Assembly (NCBI GenBank): GCA_028023455.1
Contig: JAQFVV010006197.1
Coordinates: 14,195,254 to 14,259,253 of the forward strand
DNA length: 64,000 nucleotides
From: Epiperipatus broadwayi
Lineage: Eukaryota > Onychophora > Udeonychophora > Euonychophora > Peripatidae
Direction: 5' to 3'
The notes below the pieces were generated by a model. The model saw only the letters and a list, made by a program, of their open reading frames with translations, had not been told where the DNA came from and searched no databases. Below are positions 36,957 through 48,724 of this stretch, piece by piece (the stretch's first letter is position 1; the number at the start of each line of letters is the position of its first letter). The translations under genes and the position numbers were made by a program.

Positions 36957-37487
36957 AGTTATGCAATAGTATAATTTGTAAGTTTATTAAAATAACTCTA
37001 AAAGGTCTAAACATATACATTGTGCATATCTGAAGATTATTACTTCATAAATATTAGTATATATTCTCAGTGCTATATGCTTAATAGCTGTTGTTTATTT
37101 GAAAGAATTTTAAAATTAATAGAATATAAAATTATATATAAATAGTGTTTATTAAGAAAAAAAACAATACATAATATTAAAATGTAATTTTTTAAGTATG
37201 ATTTTTTAATTCACTTAAAAAATATTTCTTTTATATATATACATTTAAAAAAGTAAGTATAGTGAAGAAACCAATTGATATTTTTATAATTTCATTGGCA
37301 AAATATTTATATAATTTTAATAAGATAAAATACATTTATTACTAGGAACAAGTTTTGTCTTTAACAACTCATTAAAAAAGGCTTTCAAAATAAATTAAAA
37401 ACTGGTGTGTCTTTTATTGATCTCACTTCTACTTATGATTTTTTATAAAAGAAAAAATGAAATTCTCAAAATTTCTATAATCTTAAA
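36957..37487. other. AT-rich stretch
   Basis: Nothing is recognised. Confidence 0.45.
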
Positions 37488-38640
37488 TGCAAACAAACCA
37501 TTAATTTATTTGACAAAATGCTCTCCAATAAAAAAAAAATTCAAGTGACACTAAATGATAATCTCTAAATGCAAAATTTTACAGAATGGCATTATCAGGA
37601 TTCTGTTCTTTGATCTCTTTTAATATATTCATCAGATAACTTTCTGAAACAGAATACAGACAGTTTATTTATGCTGATGATATTCTTTTGACTTTCCAAA
37701 AGAGATACCTTTTCTGAAAAAGAATAGTCTCTCGATAAGGATTTGAAAAGATTCAAAATATATTTCAAAGGCTGAGGTCTTATTTCTAACCCAATGAAGG
37801 CAATATTCTCAATATTTCATCTAAATATCAGGAAATCATCTTATAATCCAAATATAACTTTTTGCAATAATAAACTGAAATACAATGCTACCCCATGCTA
37901 TTTAGGAGTAACTTTGAACAATAGCCTAACTTTTTTTTTTATTTAGTGAAAGCTATATCAAAATTAATTTTTAGAAATAATTCCTTGGAAAGTTAGTTAG
38001 AATTACTTGGGGTTATGGTGCAAATATTTGAAGAATAGTTTTTTTACCACTAGCATATTCTTTTAATGAATACTGCATCCTTGTTTGGAGAAAAAGTTCT
38101 TATATTTCTGGTACTCAATAAAATATTACTATGTCAAATGTTACAGGTAAACTCAAGTCTATTCCTCTGCAGTGTTTTTTCCCTACATATTTCTCCACCA
38201 GATATTAGAAGTTGCTTCACATAAAATGTATGTAAAGCTGTTAAGCAGATTAGACTTGCCAATAATTTAAGATTTAATTTCAATACCTAAGACTCATTCG
38301 TCTCAAATCAAGATCTTCCTTTTGAAGGTTAACCCAAGAATTTATAATGAAAGGATCATTACATTAAAAATGGAATTCTTGTAATGTTTCAAACGAATTT
38401 ATATTTTTATATCCAGCCACTTATCTGCTTTATATTATCATTCACTAATCTATGTAAATATGGACTAATACAAACTATGAAGCACATAATAACTGCCAAG
38501 TCAGTGACTATAGTGGCAGAATTGATGGACTTAATGAAGCCACTAGTGATTCTATTTTCTGGTTGGAATCTCTAAAAGTTCCTTTATGATGATTTATTAA
38601 TATTTAAACTCTCACAAAAACGTCCATATGTTAAATAAAT
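37488..38640 (+). pseudogene. Decayed Jockey/CR1-like LINE, RT to C-terminus
   Basis: Shifting plus-strand frames give FQVTLND-like near 37540, FIYADDILLTFQK near 37660-37700 with an intact YADD core, SKRDTFSEKE and LDKDLKRFK near 37700-37755, PMKAIFSIFHLN near 37795, and CYLGVTLNNSLTF near 37900. These follow the motif order of arthropod Jockey/CR1-like reverse transcriptases, down to a C-terminal F-x-G-x-x-x-D-L...ai-x-W-L segment near 38520-38575 (LMDLMKPLVI / SIFWLESLKVPL in another frame). Multiple frameshifts are present. Related pieces lie at 10.83-11.13 kb and 55.86-55.97 kb. Confidence 0.65.
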
Positions 38641-39399
38641 AAATTGCCTACTGGCAAGACTGAAGATTTTATTTTAATAAAAGTTGTCTTTTTATTTCTA
38701 AGTTATCTGTAGAACTTTCTGTTACTCTTTATTATGTATATTCTTTGCTTGAAAATAGATTGATCATTGATCATCATCGATGGTAGTTTGCCATTGCTTG
38801 CTACCTTCTTATGGGCATGTCTCATGTTTAATTATTTTGTTACATTACATTAATTTAATTACTGTTTATGGGTGTAATTTAATAAATTAAAAAGAACACA
38901 GGCTTATGATATCCACATTTAAATTTAAAAAATGTTTTAGTTTATTCTTTATATATTTTTAATTTCATCTACTTTTCTACATTCTTTCTAAGTACTGTAG
39001 TTTTCTTTTTTTAAACAACTGAAATGAAAATCCGTATTCTTAACTGGAAACAATAAATTATTAAGATCAAAATTCTTTTAGGCTTTTTATCACTTTTGTA
39101 AACGGCAATCTGGGACTGAACTTAGCTTGTAAGAGGCTTTGTGTAAGAAGCAAAGTAATATATTAAATTCTTAACTAGTCAATGTAAATGTTGATATTTC
39201 TAGATTCATTTTTGCTAGTGGAAGATCAGAATATTATAAATAAAATTGTTATTACACTAATGTAATTTCAAATTGCTACAGTTATTAAAACTATTAAAAT
39301 CATCATGAATTGACAGCTTTCTATGAGCAGTTAGTCTAATTGTAAGTGCAGCTCATTGCTCCAGAATTAATTCCCGAATGAGATTTTAAAAATCTGCTT
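38641..39399. other. AT-rich stretch
   Basis: Nothing is recognised. Confidence 0.45.
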
Positions 39400-41960
39400 T
39401 ACTAATGAAACGACTGCACCGTCTCCCAATTTTCTGCCCAAACAGAAGTCCGACTGATCTTATGATTTATTTATTAGTTTTATGATAAAGGAAAAATATT
39501 CTGAAATTATTAAAAGCATAAATATTTTCTAGAGCTTAAAGTAGATAAAAGTATAAATTCACCTTTCATTATCATTTCTATCTGATAATAATATCCTGAT
39601 AAGGTATAAATACCTGATGAGATATTTATGAGTATACTGTATCCTGTACCGGTCAGAATTGTATGTTCATTTAACAAGGTTTAGAATCTAAGCAAAAGTA
39701 CCCTAAATCCACTCATGCCCGAGATACACAGGTCAGGAGCAATCATGAATTCTGCCCTATTTGCTCTTCTCTAAAACTATAACATTATAAACAACACTTC
39801 TGATGATAACATGAAATTTTATTCATTCCGGTCCCAGAGACACAGCAGAGAAACATGAGATCTACAGGGTAATTAGCATAAATAAATAATGTTAAAACTT
39901 GGCTCAATCAAATATCTTATGTGAAAGGGCAATTTATAAATTTTAAATGAATTGCATACAGCTAGCATTGCAAAAGAAACATGAATTATAAAATAATATC
40001 CATCCAGAATAAGCAAGAACAGAATAACCCAGAGATAAATATCTATTTGAAGTAATCAGTTATAACTTCTAAATATTACTAACACTATTATAAATATTTA
40101 ATGGAATTCAATGAGTGAGAGTCAGTAAGACACAACACATGAGTAATTATTAAAACATAATAATTTAATAAATATAAATTTAATTTACATTAGAAAACAT
40201 AGCACAGATTTAATGTGGTTATTACTTTGCGTATAAGCAACTGATTTAGTATGCTAATGAGTTATAGTATAATAATAAATTAATGTTATCAATGCGGTGA
40301 TCATTACTTTAAGTAATGATAAGGACTTTTACAACTTCATCTCTAAAGAGAGGTTTACTCTTGATGTGATAGTTAATAATTTATCGTTTATGAGCATATT
40401 TGGGCCTGTGCAAATGAGGAATGGGTTAACCTAATAAGTTTTACTGTGACAATCCTAAAATATTCTATAAATTATAAATGAGTGATTTACAAACATCACT
40501 GCGCCACGTCTTATAGATAATATGAGAATTACACATAAAAGAATTCGCAGTGCTAACTATAATGACAGCGTTTAAAATGGAGAAGATGTCCGTCTTTGAA
40601 CTGGAAGGCTTTACCACATATATGATTCCGCTTGTATTTATCACAAGGCGATATTCGAAAATATAAGTGGTAAGGATTCCATGGTACGGCCTCCGAAGTT
40701 TCACATGCAGAGCCTTAATACTCTAATGTTTATCCTGAGATCGGTTATACCAAACCTCATTCCTATACGAGTTATGTGAAGAAAATCCGGAGTTCGGATG
40801 AGTAAATATGATAAAGCAAAATATAATTCTTTAAAATGCTATCATAAGTAAGCAACACGAATATGGCTTAAGTCTTAAATGACTAATGAAATAATGTAAG
40901 CTTAAATAAAGCAATAATAGCATGTGTAACGCCATGATAAAATAATAACCCACTCAGCATTGTACGTATAACTTTAATAAATTTAGGATGTCGAATATAG
41001 AAGAGGGAAAATATTATTTCCTATTTAACAAGTCCAAGTATTTTAAACGACAATATATTATAAGCAATTTAACTCTTAATGATGTATAAATAATAAATAG
41101 TTATTAAAATATATTAATAATCAAATTTATTTTAAGATAAAATGCATTTAAATATTGATAGTGACAACAACAAAAGGTTTATTTTATCCCATAATATAAT
41201 TTTTAAACAATCCACCATTAAGCATGTATTTCAAATATTTAACCGAGTGAACAGCGTTCAGTAAGAAATTTTACGTTTAAATATTTAAATATTCCAAAAT
41301 ATCGGAATGATGATTGAAATAATCTAAGTTCACTAGATTAAAACATTAGCACACTAAAACTAATTTAATAAGATATATATTTAAAATAAGTTTTGCTGCG
41401 TGAAATAAAATAATTAGAGTGTGAAACTTAAAAGCTAATGATAGATTTAAAGTACATAATTCTGTGCTTAGCGTTTCAAAAAACAAGTTTAAAACTTAAG
41501 AGAGAAAATCACAAATTTAATGATAATTAAGTTTATAGTCAGTTATTAAATAAATAAAATTACATTATGATTACAATTAAGATTTAGGAAAGAAGTGAAG
41601 TGAGGAGAATTAAGAGTTCATTCTTCGGCAAAACGGATTACCTTTAGAAGTTATGGTGGCCACTTATAATAACGTTTACGAAGTTTAGCAAGGCACAATA
41701 CTAATAAAATAATGGTAAGCATCTTCCAATATTCTTTTACAGTTAAGCATAACAGTTGTCAAGTAGCGATGGCATGGCAGAAGGCAGGACAGAGACGATT
41801 TAAGATCAGGGAGGCAAATTGTTTTTGCTCACAGTTCATTTTGTTTCCACTCTCTAAACGAATATGAGAGAGAAGAGTGATTTGAACTCCTTCTGTCCGT
41901 TCCTAGAACTTCTGCTCCTCCTATACTTGAAATTTAGCAATATTGGAAGGTGTAAACAAT
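39400..41960. other. Compositionally distinct non-coding stretch
   Basis: Compared with both sides it has fewer homopolymer runs, more C, G and CpG, and fewer T tracts. I find no long frame, terminal repeat or family match. It could be unique host sequence (for example intron, UTR or regulatory DNA) or an unknown element. The edges are a judgement by eye. Confidence 0.35.
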
Positions 41961-44900
41961 ACGTTCCAGAAAGCATTATTTAAACGTATTTTTAAAATTG
42001 CAAATAACTTTAAAATATGATTTTTGGTTTGACTTGAAATATTTAAAATAAGAATGACCTTTTTAAATTGTAATAATACTTTTTAGATTTTTCTGGCATT
42101 TGCTTTAGCTCTACATTAATTGTATTTATTTTTATATCTATAATACATATACGCACATACACAATTATCTAAGTGAAGGAAATTTATTATACATAACCAT
42201 TTTAAATAAACAAGGTGGAAGTTATATGTGTATGTGTGTGTGCTTAACATTCCTGGATGACCAAATAAACATATAAACAGGTTCAAACCCTACTTTAAAG
42301 GTATGTAATGTCATCAGGCAGTGAAGTTAAATATGTACTACAGATTTACCACTTCATTATATATATCAGTGATAATTTTTTTCTGAAATCTTTTTAAAAA
42401 AAACTTTTAGGTCTTACTAATATTAATCGTTTTAATTGAAAGATTACTTTTAAAGATATCATTGTTTGGTGCATCTTGTTTTTATCATTTAGATTTTATC
42501 CTACTCTTTAAATGTATATATATTTTAATTTACAAGTTTTAAACTTTCTGCACTCACAACTAAATACTTTGATGATTATTATTAATCATTTTTTATACCT
42601 AGTCCTGATATATAACTTTTAAAATATCAGTCAAAAATTAATATATTTTTTTTCTTTATGATCTGGACCAATTGAAAACTGGTAGTTCATTGCACGAAAT
42701 GTAGGAGGGCCATTTGTCTTTACTCATGTTTGTCATTAATATATTGTAGAGTGGAAATTTTATGTTTTTATAAATATATGTTAATAAAGATCAAAAGTTA
42801 AAAAATTATATACTGAAAATTAATATTTATGTGTTCATTTGACATATAATTTTAAACATATTATTATGTATCAAATTTAAATAATGTATTTACATATTAT
42901 AAAAATTTGAAATAATCCTTATTTTTCTTTAAAAAAACAACAACCTCTGGGTAAATAAATCCTAAGAGGGTTATAAAACTAATTTTTTTTATATTTAAAA
43001 AATGCTTAAAATAAAATGGATATAAACAGAATATGAAACAAAAAACTTTTTTTATAAAGCTATTTTTTTATTATTTAAATGCACTCTTTAAAATCACAAT
43101 AACATTAAATATAATAAAACCTTAAATTACTTTTTTGTTTGAGAAGGAAAACATTTTATTGTTCCTGGAATTTTTTAAATTTAAAATAAGTTTTAATTTA
43201 CTAATTCAAATCTTTTTTGCCCAGTTCTTCAAAGGATGTTTTTTATTTGGAACTAACTTTTCTTTGTTCATACCGAAATCATTTCCTCTTAATTTTTTTT
43301 TTTTTTTGGCTAATTTAGTTGCAAATAACCTTTTAATCAATTGCAAACTAAAGAAGTTTTGTCTAGTTTGTATATAATGTTAGCTCTTTTCTTTGCTTCG
43401 AGTGTTTTCATATCTATGATAAAACAGAAATGATGTCAAATATAAACAGTAAAGAAAACCAATGCCAAATTAAGAGAAAAGAAGAAACCCAGAATTAAGG
43501 CTACAAAGATAATTTGAAAATTGTGATGAAAATAAATGTAGCAACGTGATTGCTATAAGATTTTGGCTTTAACTATTTTCTTCAGTAATGACATCTTCCA
43601 AACTAAGCTTGATAGAATATAGAAAATCTTTGATCATTTTTATTATTGGGAATTTTATGTGACAAAGAATATTGAAAAATCTTTATAAGAATTATGTAAT
43701 AAATATATATTTAAACATTAGATTTAATTAAGTATAAATTTGGTTGTTTGTCCTATGTATGTGACTGTCAAAATATTTCTGAACTTTCAAATTCTTCTCA
43801 CACTCTTCACCTTTTTTTAAAAACTGTTCTGATGTGATTTGTTTTTCATTATCAGCAAATGTTAATTAAGATGAAATACTTTATTAAATAAAGAAAATTG
43901 CCTCCTACTACAAAGATACACGCACATAGTATTTTCAGTTGTTTTTGTATTCAGTCTTTTTTTTTTTTCAGTTTGTTGTAAAAAAAAAAAATTGTATGAA
44001 AATAACCACTATTTTTTTACTAATATCAATTTTTGTGACTTTTAATTAAAATATTTTAAACATATTGTTTTGATTATTTTGTTTAAAAATATTTTTTAAA
44101 ATGTTGCACTGATTATATAGGAAACACTGCTTGTGATACAAAGATTTAGACTAGTATTAGAAAAGTATTTCAACAAATTTCTTATTGATAATTCGGTAAT
44201 AAATAAGCAACTCTGAACTTTTTATTTCCTAAAAAATCAGAAACTGTTTTGATCATATGTATTTTATAGTGAGATTTTAATTAGGATTGCCATTATCTTT
44301 CAAAAGGAAATTTTATTCATGAACCATAAGAATCATTTACAAAAAGGTCATTTACATATCAATCTCAAAGGAGACCAGTCAACAAAATCAGAGATTACGC
44401 TTGTGTATATAAACAAAAAACAATTTCATATCAATTACATTAAGACATTAGTTATCACCGGAAACTGAAGACATATAACTTCCCATTCCAGAAATCATAG
44501 TAGTGGCCCATTTACATCAATCTGATCATGTATATCACATATATGATGGTGTTAGTCAATTCAAACACATATAAGTTTGTTTCATTTATGAACATGCGGA
44601 CAATGATTAAAACCATATTTGGCCATTTAGTCTATAGAGTTTTATCCTATCCAGTGAAGAGGATTTCCAATGTTTCTGTGTGTATTAATTTAACATTTTA
44701 AATATCGGGAGATTAATTATTATGAATCATATATGAAAAACCATACACTTTACTTATAGATCATGAGGTTAGCCAATCCAATATAGGGATTACATTGATA
44801 AAAAATACGTAAAAGCAGGTTTTCATAGAATACGTAAGACTGAAACTTACATGAAATATATCAAAGATTCTTTACAATAAACAAATCAGTTACCATTAAG

Positions 44901-45059
44901 CATTGTTAAAGCAGTCTTAATATATTTATTGGATCATTGATTAAAATTGATCTGTTGATCAAATGAAAGCCCTTTCCTATTATTCATCAATTAGGTGAGT
45001 AACTTTATAATGGCATTTTCTAGTTCTTCTATCTCGAATGTTTTAGGTAAATGGTTCAT
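41961..45059. other. AT-rich stretch; may include the 3' UTR of the next LINE
   Basis: No gene is recognised. The 44290-45060 part is less T-rich and lies immediately 3' of the minus-strand LINE ORF2, so it may be that element's 3' UTR. I see no poly-A or terminal repeat that would fix its end. Confidence 0.4.
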
Positions 45060-45091
45060 TAAATTTTCTCAGTATCTGTGAATTCACAACT

Positions 45092-45976
45092 TTATATTCT
45101 TTTCATCATCAGTACTACACTTTGTTTTAGGTTTATTAGGGACCAGGTCTGGTTGAACATCCAATTCTGAGAAAATTTTTGGTCTAATTCTTTAATTTCT
45201 TTTAGTAAGTATAAAGACATTTTCATCATGCCATATTCTTCTCCACTTTCAAAGATAGTCTTATTTCTCAATGACCAAATGGAAAAATTTATAAATGTTG
45301 CCAATCTTATGACCCCAAAAGGTCCACTCTTGAAGGCCTTAGTCAAATTTACACAAGCTGATTCTTTGTTTTTAAAGAGAGATTTAAAAGTGTTTCTTAT
45401 ACTATTCCAAATTTGACACTCCTCCAATATATGTGCCATTGTCTCATCACTACGCCTACATAGTGTGCATATAGGATCCAGATTATAATTCTTTTTACTA
45501 TGTAGGAAGTCAGTAGTAGACAAGGCCCAAGGTTAACCGTGATTAAAAAATCAACAATGTTGCCAATCTTATGACCCCAAAATGTCCACTCTTGAAGGCC
45601 TTAGTCAAATTTACACAAGCTGATTCTTTTTTTTAATGAGAGATTTAAAAGTGTTTCTTATACTATTCCAAATTTGACACTCCTCCAATATATATGCCAT
45701 TGTCTCATCACTACGCCTACATAGTGCGCATATAGGGTCCAGATTAGGCCCAAAGTTAATCTTGATTAAAAAATCAACAAACCTCAGTTCCAATTTTAGA
45801 AGTTTGGTCAATCTGGAGAACCTCGATATTCCAATCGAAAGAATATTGTCAATTTTAGTTTCTTCCAGATTCATAAGATCATATGTGTTCCAGTAGTTTT
45901 GTTTGTTATTATACATTGTTCCTGGCTTCTTCATTTTTAGTATTTGAGATTTGCTTTTCAATCCAAAGCCTTTCAC
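45092..45976 (-). pseudogene. LINE ORF2 C-terminal Cys-His domain, internally duplicated
   Basis: The downstream part encodes STTDFLHSKKNYNLDP, then CTLCRRSDETMAHILEEC (C-x2-C-x8-H-x4-C), and ends with a natural stop at 45092. Upstream a second version, CALCRRSDETMAYILEEC, appears in the 45611-45976 frame. At DNA level 45295-45556 and 45557-about 45782 are tandem copies, offset by 262 bp, with about 40 bp deleted from the second. The duplication disrupts the frame, and the protein would carry two Cys-His units. Confidence 0.75.
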
Positions 45977-46126
45977 TTTTGGGAGGTGGCCTATCTGAAG
46001 GAGTTATTTCTTCTGGGAATATTGGCTCTTTCATATCTGGGTTTTTCATAAATAATCTGGTAAGTACATTATGAAAACACTGTATTAATAAGATTTTGAC
46101 TGTGTAGTCCTATGCCATTCATCTGT

Positions 46127-47279
46127 TTAGGTTTCTGTAGGAGGTGCAGGCTGATGACAGGAGCTCCCCCCCCAACACCACTTCCTACATTGGGTTTCAA
46201 CATTCCTTATAAAGGCATTCATTAGTGAGAAGCCTGCAAGGAAGTATGTAATCTTGGGAAGCATGACAGCATTCATCAGCACGATTTTCCCGAACAAAGA
46301 CAAATAAATCTTCTCCAACGATCCAATAAATTTTGTTATATTAGTCATTAAATCATTTTTCAATTTCCCTCCTCATTTTACATTGGGGAGCCACTAGATG
46401 AAAACCCAGGAACTTCTGAGGTCTTGCCTTAAATATGCCGGGAATTTGCTTGCTGGTCATAATTGACCATATTGCCGATTTCTCCTTGTTGACTTTTAGA
46501 CCAAATTCAGCTTCAAATTGGTCCAAGAGCTCCTCTAGTCCAGCAAGCTCCTCCCTTGAAGCAAGAAAATCCACCACATCATCCATATAGGAGACATGAT
46601 GGATCCTCTCTCTTAGCAAGGGTATGGATATCCCTTTAAAAGATGTTTCGATGCTTAGCAAGAGGAGATTTACATTGGCAGTGAAAAGGAGCGCACTCAG
46701 AGGAGATCCCTGAGGAATAGAAACAACAGACTTAAATCCTGGAGACACTCACACATCCAGAAACAAAATCACCTCCCTATTATACAGGAGGTTCTCTATC
46801 ATCTGGAAGTAGGCAGCTGGTACTTTGAGTCCCTCCAGAATCTTCATAAGTGCGTCAACTCGAACACAATCAAAAGCAGCAGCAAAATCGAGCTGAACTG
46901 CAATTGGCTGCGAGATCTTCATGCGAATGTGGTCTATCAATAGACGAAATCGGCTCACAGCATCGGCCATCAAGCTCCCCTTTTTGGCAGACTGGAAATT
47001 AGACAGCTGATCAATTATAATATCTTGTATGTCATTTTTAATTAGGGCCTCAACTGTCTTTATCAGTAGAGAGCATATTGATATTGGCCTGAGATTCCCC
47101 AGGTTCTGTGGGCCTTTTAGTTTCTTAACCAGAGGAACCATGGCAATTGGGTTGAGTTCCTGGCAGCTGTCAGCCAAGAGATCTGCCATCCTTTTAATGA
47201 TTGGTGCTGAGAAAGCACTTAAATGAAGCAGGAGGAATTTTGGGATTCCATGCAAGCCAGGATGTGTTTTGTCTGGCAT
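46127..47279 (-). pseudogene. LINE reverse transcriptase with YMDD active site
   Basis: Three overlapping or abutting minus-strand frames carry: NLRPISICSLLIKT near residue 81 of the first, VQLDFAAAFDCVR (motif A, catalytic Asp intact), IPQGSPLSALLF at the start of the second, SYMDDVVDFL (motif C, with Met where most LINEs have Ala), EFGLKVNKEKSAIWS, KFLGFHL, and LSLFGKIVLMNAVMLPKITY in the third. The order and spacing fit a complete RT core. It is broken by a stop near 46749 and a shift near 46360. A G8 run near 46161-46170 lies in the CWGGSS segment. Confidence 0.8.
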
Positions 47280-47713
47280 AATCTTTAATTTATCAATAAT
47301 TCTTTTTTCTGTGATTTTGTGACTTGGAATTCAAAATTAAATTAAATTCTCTTCTTTCAGTCATGATTCCACCTGACAAACTATTCAACATAATGGTCAC
47401 ATATCCTGGCCAACATGGAAGACCCTTCATATAGGTTGCCATCTATCTCAATCACTCTGGGTGCCTTGGCCTTTCTGCCACTCCAAGGGCCCACCTAAGA
47501 TATCCCCTGGTCCAGCAGTGCTGATGATATATAAATTGTCATGATCTCTTTATAGAAAGATATTCAGCAACTTCCTCCTGCTTACTTTTGTATTTCTGTT
47601 TCAAGTCTATGATAGATTCCACATTTTTATGCCTCACTGGGAAAGGTCATTAGTTTTGTCGCAATGTTATCTAATTCTGATAATAACCAAATAGCGTCCT
47701 GGGCTTTTGAGGT

Positions 47714-48522
47714 TCATTTAGTAATCAATTTACCAAGAATTTCAGTAAATTGCATCCATGCATGATATGGATGAAGATTATTCAAATCAACTTCTTTGAA
47801 CAATATATAGATCTCAGATACTAGTTGGATGCTGATATTTGTTTGAGTTAACATTCTTATAGTTCTGGGGAGCTCCTGTGCTGAGTCATTTGAGTTATTG
47901 AACTGAAAATCACATTCAATTGAAAAGTGGTCGGAAAATGTAATTGGTCGCAGTTGTGCCTTCAGGGATTTAAAAATTTTGGGGGAGACAAATAGCAAAT
48001 CAATCAGTGTTTTGCCCTTTTATTATAGAAGGAGAAGGCCCCATCTGGAAACGGTGATCGACAGCTCATCAATTTCCGATTTATCAATTGACCATATCTA
48101 TATCTAAAATTATCATATGTTAAGTTACAATCCCCAATAATTAAAGTGGGAAGGGGATTCGTTCTCAATGCTATGTTTATATTCTGTATAATTTTGTGTA
48201 TGGTTTCAGGTTTTCTAGGAAGATAAAGGTTAGTTAGGTCAAAAGTATAATTTTTAAATTTGATAATTGCAATCAAGCAGTTATTGTCAATTTTGATGAT
48301 TTTAAAAAAGGTGATAGGGGAGTTTTTATTTATTACAATTGCAACCCCTCCTGCAGCCATATTCGAATAGAAATAATGAAAAAACCCAAAGGTATTTGTT
48401 TTATTAATAATGTGTTGATCAGTTTTTATTTTATTAATAATGTGTTGATCAGTTTTGTTATGTATCTTTGTCTCCCCAAGACATAATATATCAGGGCTAC
48501 GAATGCAGAACCATTGCTCCAA
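47714..48522 (-). pseudogene. LINE APE-type endonuclease domain
   Basis: The minus-strand frame 48522-48004 has DILCLGETKI (the Glu of the metal site), AAGGVAIVI, TNLYLPRKPET and LIIGDCNL (GDxN). The next frame (47998-47714) has TFSDHFSIECDF (the SDH motif). Together these are the hallmarks of AP-endonuclease-like nucleases that nick target DNA for priming. A frameshift separates the two pieces. A 30-bp in-frame tandem duplication at about 48400-48460 repeats KTDQHIINK. The linker to the RT (47280-47713) is coding-like but interrupted. Confidence 0.8.
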
Positions 48523-48724
48523 AGGAAAGACCTTTGCTCATGAATTCAAGCCCCTAATATTCATTGAGGCAATTTTAATCATCTTGCAGTTGGATTGAGA
48601 AAATAAGAACATGCCTCCAGCTCTTCATCTCTTTTGATAGTGTTCATTTAGCTTCATAGCAAGTTTCGGCAACTGTGATATTACTTCTTGATCACTGATT
48701 TTAGGAGATTTAATTGTTTCATTT

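Noticed and set aside
46550-46620. YMDD as evidence of a retrovirus-derived polymerase
   Set aside because: The surrounding motifs, the APE endonuclease and the zinc-knuckle ORF1 are those of a non-LTR retrotransposon.
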